DNA from: Burkholderia stagnalis
Lineage (GTDB): Bacteria > Pseudomonadota > Gammaproteobacteria > Burkholderiales > Burkholderiaceae
Direction of reading: 5' to 3'
Assembly (NCBI RefSeq): GCF_902830275.1
Contig: NZ_CADESW010000019.1
Location: 62,001-126,000, forward strand
DNA length: 64,000 bases
Shown: piece by piece, positions 8,053 to 15,910 of the stretch
Position numbering within the stretch: the stretch's first letter is position 1
How the letters are laid out: every line of letters begins with the position of its first letter
Program-made: the position numbers and the translations under genes
Notes under the pieces: model-generated
The model's database searches: none
What the model saw: only the letters and a program-made list of their open reading frames with translations
What the model was told of the DNA's origin: nothing

Positions 8053-9465
8053 TCAGCCGAGATGGCTGCGCGACGCCGCGTAGAGCTCGCGGAACGTGCG
8101 GCCCGTCGGCACCGGCAGGTCGCGCGTATCCATCCAGCCGCCCATCATCGGCAGGCGCCGCAGCATCCCCCCGCCGCCGCCGAGCCGCTCGAGGATGCGC
8201 ACCATCAGCTTCGTCGTCAGCGCATAGAGCGTCGGGCGGCGCGCGACGAAGCCCCACGCGGCGAGCGCCGCGCGTTCGCGCCACGGCCGCAGGTGCCGTT
8301 CGACCTGCTTCTCGCGCAGCGTGCGCAGCAGGTGCGACAGCGGGATGCCGACCGGACACACGCTGTCGCACTCGCCGCACAGCGTCGCCGCCTGCGGCAG
8401 GTCGAGCGTGCGCTCGAGGCCGACGTAGCTCGGCGTCAGCACCGAGCCCATCGGCCCCGGATAGACCCAGCCATACGTGTGGCCGCCGACCTTCTGGTAG
8501 ACCGGGCAATGGTTCATGCACGCGCCGCAGCGGATGCAGCGCAGCATCTCCTGGAACTCGCCGCCGATCAGGCCCGTGCGGCCGCCGTCGACGAGCACCA
8601 CGTACATGTGCTCCGGGCCGTCCTCGTCGCCCGGCCCGCGCGGGCCGGTCAGCAGCGAGAAATAGTTCGACGTCTTCTGGCCGGTCGCCGAGCGCGGCAG
8701 CAGGCGCATCGCGGTCGAGAGATCCTCGAGCGTCGGCAGCACCTTCTCGATGCCGGTCACCGCGACGTGCACGCGCGGCATCACCGTGCACATCCCCTCG
8801 TTGCCCTCGTTCGTCACGAGCACGACCGAGCCCGTCTCGGCGATCACGAAGTTGCCGCCCGTCACGCCCATGTCCGCCGACAGGAAATGCGGGCGCAGCA
8901 CCTCGCGGGCCTCGCGCGTCATCTCCGGGATCTCGGTCAGCCGCTCGCGATGGTGGGTGCGCGCGAACAGGTCGGCGATCTCGTCCTTGTCCTTGTGCAC
9001 GACGGGCGCAATGATGTGGCTCGGCGGCTCGTTGTCGTTGATCTGCAGGATGTACTCGCCGAGATCCGTCTCGATCGACTGCACGCCCATCTCGCCGAGC
9101 ACCGCGTTCAGGCGCATTTCCTCGGACACCATCGACTTGGTCTTGATGACCTTCTTCACGTCGTGGCGGCGCGCGATGTCGGCGACGAGCCGCGCGGCGT
9201 CGGCCGTCGATTCCGCGAACAGCACGGTCGTGCCGCGCCGCGCCGCCTCGCGCTCGAACGCCTCGAGCCACACGTCGAGGTTCTCGAGCGCGCGGTTGCG
9301 GCGCGCCTTGAGCGCGGCGCGCGTCGCCGGGAAGTCGATCTGCGTGATCGCGTCGGCGCGCGCGGATACGAACTTCGCCGACAGCTTCTTCAGGTTCTGC
9401 TGCAGGCGCTGGTCGGCGAGCTTCTGGCCGGCGCGCGCCTTGAAATGCATCGATTGGACTTGCAT
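8053..9465 (-). CDS. lutB: Lactate utilization iron-sulfur protein LutB
   Basis: A 470-residue protein with an N-terminal LUD (DUF162) domain over about residues 1-290 and a ferredoxin-like domain with two 4Fe-4S motifs: CIRCGACMNHCPVYQ near 305-320 and CGECDSVCPVG near 365. A C-terminal helical tail follows. In Bacillus, LutB is part of LutABC, which oxidises L-lactate to pyruvate. I chose MQVQSMHFKAR at 9465; the frame stays open upstream into lutA, so the start is slightly uncertain (MHFKARAG, five codons later, is an alternative). It lies 35 bp after lutA. No lutC follows. Confidence 0.9.
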   Translation of the reverse strand: MQVQSMHFKARAGQKLADQRLQQNLKKLSAKFVSARADAITQIDFPATRAALKARRNRALENLDVWLEAFEREAARRGTTVLFAESTADAARLVADIARRHDVKKVIKTKSMVSEEMRLNAVLGEMGVQSIETDLGEYILQINDNEPPSHIIAPVVHKDKDEIADLFARTHHRERLTEIPEMTREAREVLRPHFLSADMGVTGGNFVIAETGSVVLVTNEGNEGMCTVMPRVHVAVTGIEKVLPTLEDLSTAMRLLPRSATGQKTSNYFSLLTGPRGPGDEDGPEHMYVVLVDGGRTGLIGGEFQEMLRCIRCGACMNHCPVYQKVGGHTYGWVYPGPMGSVLTPSYVGLERTLDLPQAATLCGECDSVCPVGIPLSHLLRTLREKQVERHLRPWRERAALAAWGFVARRPTLYALTTKLMVRILERLGGGGGMLRRLPMMGGWMDTRDLPVPTGRTFRELYAASRSHLG

Positions 9466-9500
9466 CGCGGTATCGGGGGAAATGTGAGCGGAACCGGGCG

Positions 9501-10223
9501 TCAGACGTCGCCCGCCAGCACCTGCGCGATGTGCAGCACGCGCGTGTCGCGGTCGCCGGTGCGGCGCAACCGCCCTTCGATGTTCAGCATGCAGCCGAGA
9601 TCGCCGAGCACGACGGCGCCCGCGCACGACGCGCGCACGTTCGCGCATTTCTCGTCGGCGATCGCTGCGGAGATGTCGCCGTACTTGACCGCGAACGTGC
9701 CGCCGAAGCCGCAGCAGTGCTCGCAATCCTTCATCTCGGCCACCGCGACGCCGCGCTGCGCGAGCAGCGCGCGCGGCTGCGCCTTCACGCCGAGCTCGCG
9801 CAGCCCCGAGCACGAATCGTGGTACGTGACCGGGCCCGCGAATTCGCCCCGCTCGAGCGTGACCTTCGCGACGGTCGCGAGGAAGTCGGTCAGCTCGTAG
9901 ACCTTCTGCTGGAACCGCGAGAAACGCCCCATCATTTCAGGATCGTCGCGGAACAGGTCGCCGTAGTGCGCGCGGATCATGCCGCCGCACGACCCCGACG
10001 GCGCGACGACGTAGTCGAACTGCTCGAACTCGCGCAGCGTCTTTTCGGCGAGGTCGCGTGCGAGCGCGCGATCGCCCGAGTTGTAGGCCGGCTGGCCGCA
10101 GCAGGTTTGCGCGGGCGGCACGATCACCTCGAAACCCGCGTCGCGGATCAGCTTGAGCGCGGAAAAACCGATCTCGGGACGCATCAGATCGACCAGACAG
10201 GTCACGAACAAACCGACTCGCAT
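9501..10223 (-). CDS. lutA: Lactate utilization protein LutA (CCG domains)
   Basis: A 240-residue protein with two cysteine-rich CCG repeats: CCGQPAYNSG near residue 40 and CCGFGGTFAVKYG near residue 170, each with preceding Cys residues (TCLVDL, HDSCSG). Such domains hold Fe-S clusters in LutA, GlcF and heterodisulfide reductases. With LutB it should oxidise lactate. The start MRVGLFVTCLVD at 10223 matches the family; upstream is intergenic. It is first in a two-gene operon facing an IclR regulator. Confidence 0.93.
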   Translation of the reverse strand: MRVGLFVTCLVDLMRPEIGFSALKLIRDAGFEVIVPPAQTCCGQPAYNSGDRALARDLAEKTLREFEQFDYVVAPSGSCGGMIRAHYGDLFRDDPEMMGRFSRFQQKVYELTDFLATVAKVTLERGEFAGPVTYHDSCSGLRELGVKAQPRALLAQRGVAVAEMKDCEHCCGFGGTFAVKYGDISAAIADEKCANVRASCAGAVVLGDLGCMLNIEGRLRRTGDRDTRVLHIAQVLAGDV

Positions 10224-10406
10224 AGGCGCTCCTTCGAGAAAACGGCTCTCATTATCCGCCGTTTGCCCGGCAAGACCAACGCCGGCGCACGCGGGCAACC
10301 CACCGGAAACGGATGCGAGGACTTCCTCGAACGCCGTTCGCTTTTTTCACGATACGAGATACAATCGTCGCAATAGCGCTTGCCGCATCAACCGATTCCC
10401 CCCGAC

Positions 10407-11216
10407 ATGACCAACCCGACCCCGGACTCCAAAACGTCGATCCAGGTGATCGAACGCATGATGAGGCTGCTGGATGCACTCGCCGAGCACAGCGACCCCG
10501 TGAGCCTGAAGGAGCTGGCGCAGCGCACCGAGCTGCACCCGTCTACCGCGCACCGCATCCTCAACGACATGGTGACCTGCCGCCTCGTCGACCGCTCCGA
10601 TCCGGGCACGTACCGGCTCGGCATGCGGCTGCTCGAGCTCGGCAACCTCGTGAAGGCGCGCCTGTCGGTGCGCGACGCGGCGCTGATGCCGATGCGCGAG
10701 CTGCATCGCCTCACCGGGCAGACCGTGAACCTGTCGGTGCGACAGGGCGACGAGATCGTCTATATCGAGCGCGCGTATTCGGAGCGCTCCGGGATGCAGG
10801 TCGTGCGCGCGATCGGCGGCCGCGCGCCGCTGCACCTGACGTCGGTCGGCAAGCTGTTCCTCGCGGCCGACGAGACGTCGCGGGTGCGCGCGTATGCGAC
10901 GCGCACGGGGCTCGCGGGCCACACGCAGAACAGCATCACCGACATCGCGAAACTCGAGCGCGAGCTGACGATCGTGCGCCAGCAGTCGTGCGCGCGCGAC
11001 AACGAGGAACTTGAGCTCGGCGTGCGCTGCATCGCGGCCGGCATCTACGACGACTCGGGCAAGCTCGTCGCGGGCCTGTCGCTGTCGGCGCCGGCCGACC
11101 GGCTGCAGGACGCGTGGCTCGGCCAGCTGAGCCGCACCGCGCTGACGATTTCGGAATCGCTCGGCTACCGGCCGGAGAACACGAAGGAACTGGACGGCCT
11201 GCAGCGCCAGGCCTGA
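10407..11216 (+). CDS. IclR-family transcriptional regulator
   Basis: A 269-residue regulator with an N-terminal winged helix-turn-helix (about residues 10-75, with SLKELAQRTELHPSTAHRIL) and the C-terminal IclR effector domain ending near residue 260. It is divergent from lutA across 183 bp, so control of the lutAB operon is the simplest inference. I chose MTNPTPDSKTS at 10407 over an upstream TTG. The effector is not readable from sequence. Confidence 0.9.
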   Translation: MTNPTPDSKTSIQVIERMMRLLDALAEHSDPVSLKELAQRTELHPSTAHRILNDMVTCRLVDRSDPGTYRLGMRLLELGNLVKARLSVRDAALMPMRELHRLTGQTVNLSVRQGDEIVYIERAYSERSGMQVVRAIGGRAPLHLTSVGKLFLAADETSRVRAYATRTGLAGHTQNSITDIAKLERELTIVRQQSCARDNEELELGVRCIAAGIYDDSGKLVAGLSLSAPADRLQDAWLGQLSRTALTISESLGYRPENTKELDGLQRQA

Positions 11217-11243
11217 GCCGCCGCGGCACGATCCGCCGGACGA

Positions 11244-11272
11244 AAAAAAGCCCCGCGATTGCGGGGCTTTTT
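11244..11272. terminator. Bidirectional intrinsic terminator
   Basis: AAAAAGCCCCGC and GCGGGGCTTTTT form a perfect hairpin with A/T tails on both sides, between the iclR-type gene and pbpG, which converge here. Confidence 0.92.
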
Positions 11273-11326
11273 GTTGGCATGGGCGCTGACTTCGGCCCGG
11301 CGACGGCGCACCGCCGCTGAACCGGA

Positions 11327-12466
11327 TCAGGTGCCGCCGTTCGGCGCGTTGGCCGCCGTCAGGCGCTCGCCGCCGCCGTTGTCGAGCCAGTTGCGCAGCC
11401 GCGCGGCATCCGCGAAACGCGAGTACTTGCCGTACGAATCGAGCAGCACGATGACCATCGGACGGTTGTGGATCGTCGCCTGCATCACGAGGCATTCGCC
11501 CGCCTCGTTGATGAAGCCGGTCTTCTGCAGGCCGATGTCCCACGTGTTGTTGCCGCGGATCAGCGCGTTCGTGCTGTTGTAGGCCAGGTTCCGCTTGCCC
11601 GTGTACACCTCGTAGCTGCGGTCCGTCGAGAACTTGCGGATCATCGGATACTGGTACGCCGCGTTGACCATCTTCACGAGGTCGCGCGCGCTCGACACGT
11701 TCTGGCTCGACAGCCCGGTCGAATTCTCGAAGTGCGTGTCGGTCATGCCGAGCGTCTTCGCCTTCGCGTTCATCGCCGCGATGAACGCCGGACGGCCGCC
11801 CGGGTAGTAGCGCGACATCGACGCCGCCGCGCGGTTCTCCGACGCCATCAGCGCGATGTGCAGCATGTCCTCGCGCGACAGCACCGAGCCGACCGACAGG
11901 CGCGAGCCCGTGCCCTTCTCGTAGTCGCGGTCTTCGTCGGTGACTTCGATCTGGTCGGTCAGCGGCAGCTTCGAGTCGAGCACGACCATCGCCGTCATCA
12001 GCTTGGTGATCGACGCGATCGGCACGACGGCATGCGAATTCTTGTCGAACAGCGGCTCGCCGGTGTTCTGGTCGACGACATATGCGACGCTCGAACGCAG
12101 CGCGAGCGCATCGGGCGTGTCGTGCAGGCCGAATGCCTGGCCGACAGACGGCTGGCGCGGCTGGAACGCGACCCGGCGCACGGCGCCATGGTGGCCGCGC
12201 ACGTTCGCGGCGAGCGTCGCGCGCTTGCGCGCGGACTTGGCACGCGGCGCCTCGGCGTTGGCGGACGCCGATTTCACCGACTTCTTCGCGGACGACGAAG
12301 CAGTCGCTTTCTTCTTGGCGGCTTGTTGGGACTTCGCAGTGGCGGCAAAGGCGTCAGCGGGCGCAACGGTGGCGGTGGCCGCGAACAAGGCGACGGCAAC
12401 CGACACCGCTGTGCCGAGCGCCATGCTCTGCAACATTCTGCGCGGTGAAAACGATTCGGCTTTCAT
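11327..12466 (-). CDS. pbpG: D-alanyl-D-alanine endopeptidase (penicillin-binding protein 7)
   Basis: A 379-residue serine peptidase acting on peptidoglycan cross-links in the periplasm. The N-terminus has a signal peptide (hydrophobic to about residue 40), then a Lys/Ala/Ser-rich linker (about 44-100). The peptidase domain has all three motifs: SITK with Ser152 and Lys155, SEN, and KTG. The basic linker is longer than in E. coli PBP7 and resembles the histone-like Ala/Lys stretches common in Burkholderia. I chose MKAESFSPRRM at 12466; upstream is intergenic with a promoter. Confidence 0.93.
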   Translation of the reverse strand: MKAESFSPRRMLQSMALGTAVSVAVALFAATATVAPADAFAATAKSQQAAKKKATASSSAKKSVKSASANAEAPRAKSARKRATLAANVRGHHGAVRRVAFQPRQPSVGQAFGLHDTPDALALRSSVAYVVDQNTGEPLFDKNSHAVVPIASITKLMTAMVVLDSKLPLTDQIEVTDEDRDYEKGTGSRLSVGSVLSREDMLHIALMASENRAAASMSRYYPGGRPAFIAAMNAKAKTLGMTDTHFENSTGLSSQNVSSARDLVKMVNAAYQYPMIRKFSTDRSYEVYTGKRNLAYNSTNALIRGNNTWDIGLQKTGFINEAGECLVMQATIHNRPMVIVLLDSYGKYSRFADAARLRNWLDNGGGERLTAANAPNGGT

Positions 12467-12499
12467 TGGGGTCTGGACAAAGCGGGGGAGGTTTCCGCA

Positions 12500-12528
12500 A
12501 GTGTAGTTAAGGCTGAAAAAATAAGCAA
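12500..12528 (-). promoter_or_regulatory. Predicted pbpG promoter
   Basis: On the minus strand TTGCTT (12523-12528), a 17-bp spacer and TACACT (12500-12505) make a fair sigma-70 promoter with its start about 27 bases before the pbpG ATG. Confidence 0.55.
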
Positions 12529-12990
12529 TATTAGGCACTTACCGATCGTCTTTAAACCGGATTGTAAGCGTCGCCGAACATTAGCTCGATCGACTCCCCT
12601 GCCCCCATCGAAAAAAATCATGACGGAGGCACAGCCCCACAGTGCTCGTCTCCCGATTACCACGCGGTTAATTGAGATAACGTCACTTTCAGGGCGATTT
12701 AAAGCGGGGAAACTACGTATCCGGCGCTCGGAGCGGCTGCGGCGCGCGTTCCGCGTCACGGCGAAGGCACATCGCCGCAGTCGCGTCGGAACGGCGCGCT
12801 TTTCGACAAGAACATGATCACAACGTTCCACCCCCCTGTCAGGTTTACTTGTGCGCGATGTTGGTGCGCCGCATGCGCCGGGCGGCCCTGCGCAACATGT
12901 GGGACAGCCACTGAAACCGTTTCCGAAAAGCTCAACTAACCCGTTGTTTTGTCGATAAATTGTCGGCATTGTGCATCGCACAAAAAATGC
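12529..12990. other. Gene-free stretch between pbpG and phaP
   Basis: I see no convincing gene here. The open frames lack a good ribosome site, domain pattern or Burkholderia-like codon use. The DNA is less GC-rich than its surroundings, as expected of a divergent control region. No clear RNA fold was recognised. Confidence 0.5.
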
Positions 12991-13018
12991 TTGACATCGG
13001 CTTGTTCTGCCCTAAAAT
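12991..13018 (+). promoter_or_regulatory. phaP sigma-70 promoter
   Basis: A perfect -35 TTGACA (12991-12996), a 16-bp spacer and TAAAAT (13013-13018). The transcript should start near 13025, about 95 bases before phaP. The motif CTGC-GTT-GCAC follows at 13030-13040. Confidence 0.75.
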
Positions 13019-13025
13019 AGGTTCC

Positions 13026-13040
13026 ATTGCTGCGTTGCAC
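13026..13040 (+). promoter_or_regulatory. TGC-rich motif at the phaP transcription start (possible PhaR site)
   Basis: ATTGCTGCGTTGCAC contains CTGC-N3-GCAC, 7 of 8 bases of the CTGC-N3/4-GCAG site described for the polyester repressor PhaR in Paracoccus. A 14/15 copy lies at 20470 and a 12/15 copy at 23911, also just after -10 elements. Confidence 0.4.
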
Positions 13041-13119
13041 AAAGCACGCGCATCCGAAGTTCCCCTGCGTAGTGCCCTTTATCCTTGCGATCGACGCGAT
13101 CGCTTTTCAGGAGCATGAC

Positions 13120-13686
13120 ATGTCCTTGCTGACCCCGGAGCAAATCGCCGCCGCACAGAAAGCCAACCTCGAGAGCCTGTTCGGTCTGACGACCAAGGCA
13201 TTCGAAGGCGTCGAAAAGCTGATCGAACTCAACCTGCAAGTCGTGAAGTCGACGCTCGCGGAATCGCAAGAAAACGCCCAGCGCCTGCTGTCGGTGAAGG
13301 ATGCGCAGGAACTGATCGCGCTGCAGACGAGCCTCGCGCAGCCGGTCGCGGAAAAGGTGCTGTCGTACGGCCGTCACGTGTACGAAATCGCATCGGCGAC
13401 GCAAGCCGAGTTCGCGAAGGTCGCGGAAGCGCAGTTCGAAGAGCAGAACAAGAAGGTCCAGGCCCTCGTCGACAACGTCGCGAAGAACGCGCCGGCCGGT
13501 TCGGAAACGGCTGTCGCCGCGCTGAAGTCGGCGCTGAACGCCGCGAACACGACGTACGAAACGGTGCAGAAGGCTGCCAAGCAAGCAGTCGAGATCGCCG
13601 AAACGAACTTCAACGCCGCCGCCGCCGTCGCGACGAAGGCTGCCAGCGCAGCGGCTTCGCGCCGTTCGAGCAAGCCGGCCGCGTAA
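13120..13686 (+). CDS. phaP: Phasin (polyhydroxyalkanoate granule-associated protein)
   Basis: A 188-residue, almost wholly helical Ala/Lys/Glu/Gln-rich protein of the phasin_2 family. Recognisable segments are SLLTPEQIAAAQKANLESLFGL at the N-terminus and an Ala-rich tail ending SSKPAA. Phasins coat PHA granules and set their size and number. It has a strong promoter and ribosome site (CAGGAG, 6 bases before the ATG). It is monocistronic, ending at a terminator. The polymer synthesis genes are not in this window. Confidence 0.93.
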   Translation: MSLLTPEQIAAAQKANLESLFGLTTKAFEGVEKLIELNLQVVKSTLAESQENAQRLLSVKDAQELIALQTSLAQPVAEKVLSYGRHVYEIASATQAEFAKVAEAQFEEQNKKVQALVDNVAKNAPAGSETAVAALKSALNAANTTYETVQKAAKQAVEIAETNFNAAAAVATKAASAAASRRSSKPAA

Positions 13687-13702
13687 GCGTCCGTCGCTCC
13701 CG

Positions 13703-13734
13703 AAAAGCCGCGCCCAGCGCGGCTTTTTCTTTTT
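13703..13734 (+). terminator. phaP intrinsic terminator
   Basis: AAAAGCCGCGC and GCGCGGCTTTTTCTTTTT form a hairpin with a long T-run right after the phaP stop. Confidence 0.9.
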
Positions 13735-13793
13735 GGGGTGCGATAACCGATAGCCGGCCGTGGCGCACGGCCCTGCTTCCACGCCGTCGCGCA

Positions 13794-13835
13794 CAAAAAG
13801 CAACGCCGCTTCCCGGTGCCCCGGAAAGCGGCGTT
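13794..13835 (-). terminator. Terminator of the pyruvate dehydrogenase operon
   Basis: On the minus strand a 15-bp stem with one mismatch (13802-13816 with 13821-13835) is followed by GCTTTTTG. It lies 45 bp beyond the lpdA stop. Confidence 0.7.
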
Positions 13836-13879
13836 GTTCATGGCCGGCGCGGACCGCCGGCCATGGCTGCTGCGGCGCG

Positions 13880-15634
13880 TTACTTCTTGCGCTGCGGCGG
13901 CAGGTCCGTGCAGACGCCTTCGTACAGTTCGGCCGCCATGCCGACCGATTCGCCGAGCGTCGGGTGCGGATGGATCGTCTTGCCGATGTCCTCGGCGTCC
14001 GCGCCCATCTCGACGGCCAGGCACACTTCGCTGATCAGGTCGCCCGCGTTCAGGCCGACGATGCCGCCGCCGATCACGCGATGGGTTTCCTCGTCGAAGA
14101 TCAGCTTCGTGAAGCCTTCGTCGCGGCCGTTCGCGATCGCGCGGCCCGACGCGGCCCACGGGAACACGGCCTTGCCGTACTTGATGCCTTCGGCCTTGCA
14201 CTGCTCTTCCGTCTTGCCGGCCCACGCCACTTCCGGATCGGTGTAGGCCACCGACGGGATCTGCAGCGCGTCGAAGTACGCCTTCTCGCCGTGCGCCGCT
14301 TCCGCCGCGACGTGGCCTTCGTGCACGGCCTTGTGCGCGAGCATCGGCTGGCCGACGATGTCGCCGATCGCGAAGATGTGCGGGACGTTCGTGCGCATCT
14401 GCTTGTCGACTTCGATGAAGCCGCGGTCCGTGACGGCGACGCCGGCCTTGTCGGCGCCGATCTTCTTGCCGTTCGGGCTGCGGCCGACCGCGACCAGCAC
14501 GAGGTCGTAGCGCTGCGGTTCCGCCGGCGCCTTCTCGCCCTCGAACTTCACGTAGATGCCGTCTTCCTTCGCTTCCGCGCCGACCGTCTTGGTCTTCAGC
14601 ATCACGTTGCCGAAGCGCTTCGCGTTGTACTTCTCCCAGACCTTGACGAGATCGCGGTCCGCGCCGTTCATCAGGACGTCGAGCATTTCGACGACGTCGA
14701 TCTCGGCGCCGAGCGTCGAGTAGACCGTCGCCATTTCGAGGCCGATGATGCCGCCGCCGATCACGAGCATCCGCTTCGGCTGCTGGCGCAGCTCGAGCGC
14801 GCCGGTCGAATCGACGATGCGCGGGTCGTCCGGCAGGAACGGCAGCTTCACCGATTGCGAGCCGGCCGCGATGATTGCCTGCTTGAACCTGACGACCTTC
14901 TTGCCGCCCTCGCCCTGCACTTCCATGTGATGCGGATCGACGAACGTGCCGACGCCCGTCACGACTTCGACCTTGCGCGCCTTCGCCATGCCGGCGAGGC
15001 CCGTCGTCAGCTTCTTGACGACGCCGGACTTGAAGTCGCGCAGCTTGTCGAGGTTGACTTCGGGCTTGCCGAACGTGATGCCGTGCGCGGCGAGCGCTTC
15101 CGCCTCTTCGACGACGAGCGCGGTATGCAGGAGCGCCTTCGACGGGATGCAGCCGACGTTCAGGCACACGCCGCCGAGCGTCGAATAGCGTTCGACGAGC
15201 ACCGTCTTCATGCCGAGGTCGGCTGCGCGGAACGCGGCCGAGTAACCGCCGGGGCCGGCGCCGAGCACGAGCATGTCGCACTCGATGTCGGCCGTGCCGC
15301 CGAAGCTGCCTGCTTGCGGCGCCGGGGCCGGCGCGGCGGCGGGCGCAGCCGCGGCCGGCTTCGCCGGTTCGGCGGGCTTCGCGGGTGCGGCGGCGCCTGC
15401 TGCTTCGACGAGCGCGATCACCGTGCCCTGCGAGACCTTGTCGCCGGCCTTGACCTTGATTTCCTTCACGGTGCCGGCGATGTCGCTCGGCACTTCCATG
15501 GATGCCTTGTCCGATTCGAGCGTGATGAGCGTCTGCTCTTTTTCGATCGCGTCGCCCGGCTGGACGTTGATTTCGATGACTTCGACGCCGCTGAAATCGC
15601 CGATATCCGGAACCTTGACTTCGATGAGACTCAT
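13880..15634 (-). CDS. lpdA: Dihydrolipoyl dehydrogenase (E3) with N-terminal lipoyl domain
   Basis: A 584-residue flavoenzyme that reoxidises dihydrolipoate with NAD+ in the pyruvate dehydrogenase complex. Residues 1-80 are a lipoyl domain (lipoyl-Lys in ESDKASMEV). An Ala/Pro linker (about 80-110) follows, then the E3 core with FAD motif GAGPGGYSAA, redox disulfide GGVCLNVGCIPSK, NAD motif GGGIIGLE and the C-terminal HPHPTLGE with the catalytic His. Ordinary E3 is about 470 residues; the fused lipoyl domain explains the extra length and is seen in several betaproteobacteria and Neisseria. Third gene after aceE and aceF. Confidence 0.96.
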   Translation of the reverse strand: MSLIEVKVPDIGDFSGVEVIEINVQPGDAIEKEQTLITLESDKASMEVPSDIAGTVKEIKVKAGDKVSQGTVIALVEAAGAAAPAKPAEPAKPAAAAPAAAPAPAPQAGSFGGTADIECDMLVLGAGPGGYSAAFRAADLGMKTVLVERYSTLGGVCLNVGCIPSKALLHTALVVEEAEALAAHGITFGKPEVNLDKLRDFKSGVVKKLTTGLAGMAKARKVEVVTGVGTFVDPHHMEVQGEGGKKVVRFKQAIIAAGSQSVKLPFLPDDPRIVDSTGALELRQQPKRMLVIGGGIIGLEMATVYSTLGAEIDVVEMLDVLMNGADRDLVKVWEKYNAKRFGNVMLKTKTVGAEAKEDGIYVKFEGEKAPAEPQRYDLVLVAVGRSPNGKKIGADKAGVAVTDRGFIEVDKQMRTNVPHIFAIGDIVGQPMLAHKAVHEGHVAAEAAHGEKAYFDALQIPSVAYTDPEVAWAGKTEEQCKAEGIKYGKAVFPWAASGRAIANGRDEGFTKLIFDEETHRVIGGGIVGLNAGDLISEVCLAVEMGADAEDIGKTIHPHPTLGESVGMAAELYEGVCTDLPPQRKK

Positions 15635-15768
15635 GTACGTCCCCTTCTTGTTTAGCTGCTGACAGACGGAGGGAAACCCGCGAGATGAACCTGACTACGG
15701 CTTGACTGGAGAACGGGGACATGGGCAGGACCACCTTTGCCGTCCGCCCAAGGACGCGCCTTTCTTTT

Positions 15769-15803
15769 GGTTACTTTTCTTTGGAAGACAAAGAAAAGTG
15801 ACC
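15769..15803. repeat. Hairpin repeat with TTACTTTTCTTTGG core
   Basis: GGTTACTTTTCTTTG (15769-15783) and CAAAGAAAAGTGACC (15789-15803) form a 15-bp arm pair with one G-T wobble and a 5-base loop. I recall this TTGGTTACTTTTCTTTGG-type element as a dispersed intergenic repeat in Burkholderia and relatives. It lies in the unusually long 276-bp gap between aceF and lpdA. Confidence 0.6.
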
Positions 15804-15910
15804 GCCGCCCCGCGCAGGGGCGACGCCAATAGACCGTTAGCAAAACAGGTTCAACGACGAGGCGTGGCCAACCGACACAAGACCCACACCCCCGCGAGCC
15901 CCACCGCTCG

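Noticed and set aside
12463..12981. A 172-codon leftward frame in the pbpG-phaP gap
   Set aside because: It runs through the pbpG promoter, is rich in Arg/Cys/Ser, and shows no domain or ribosome site.
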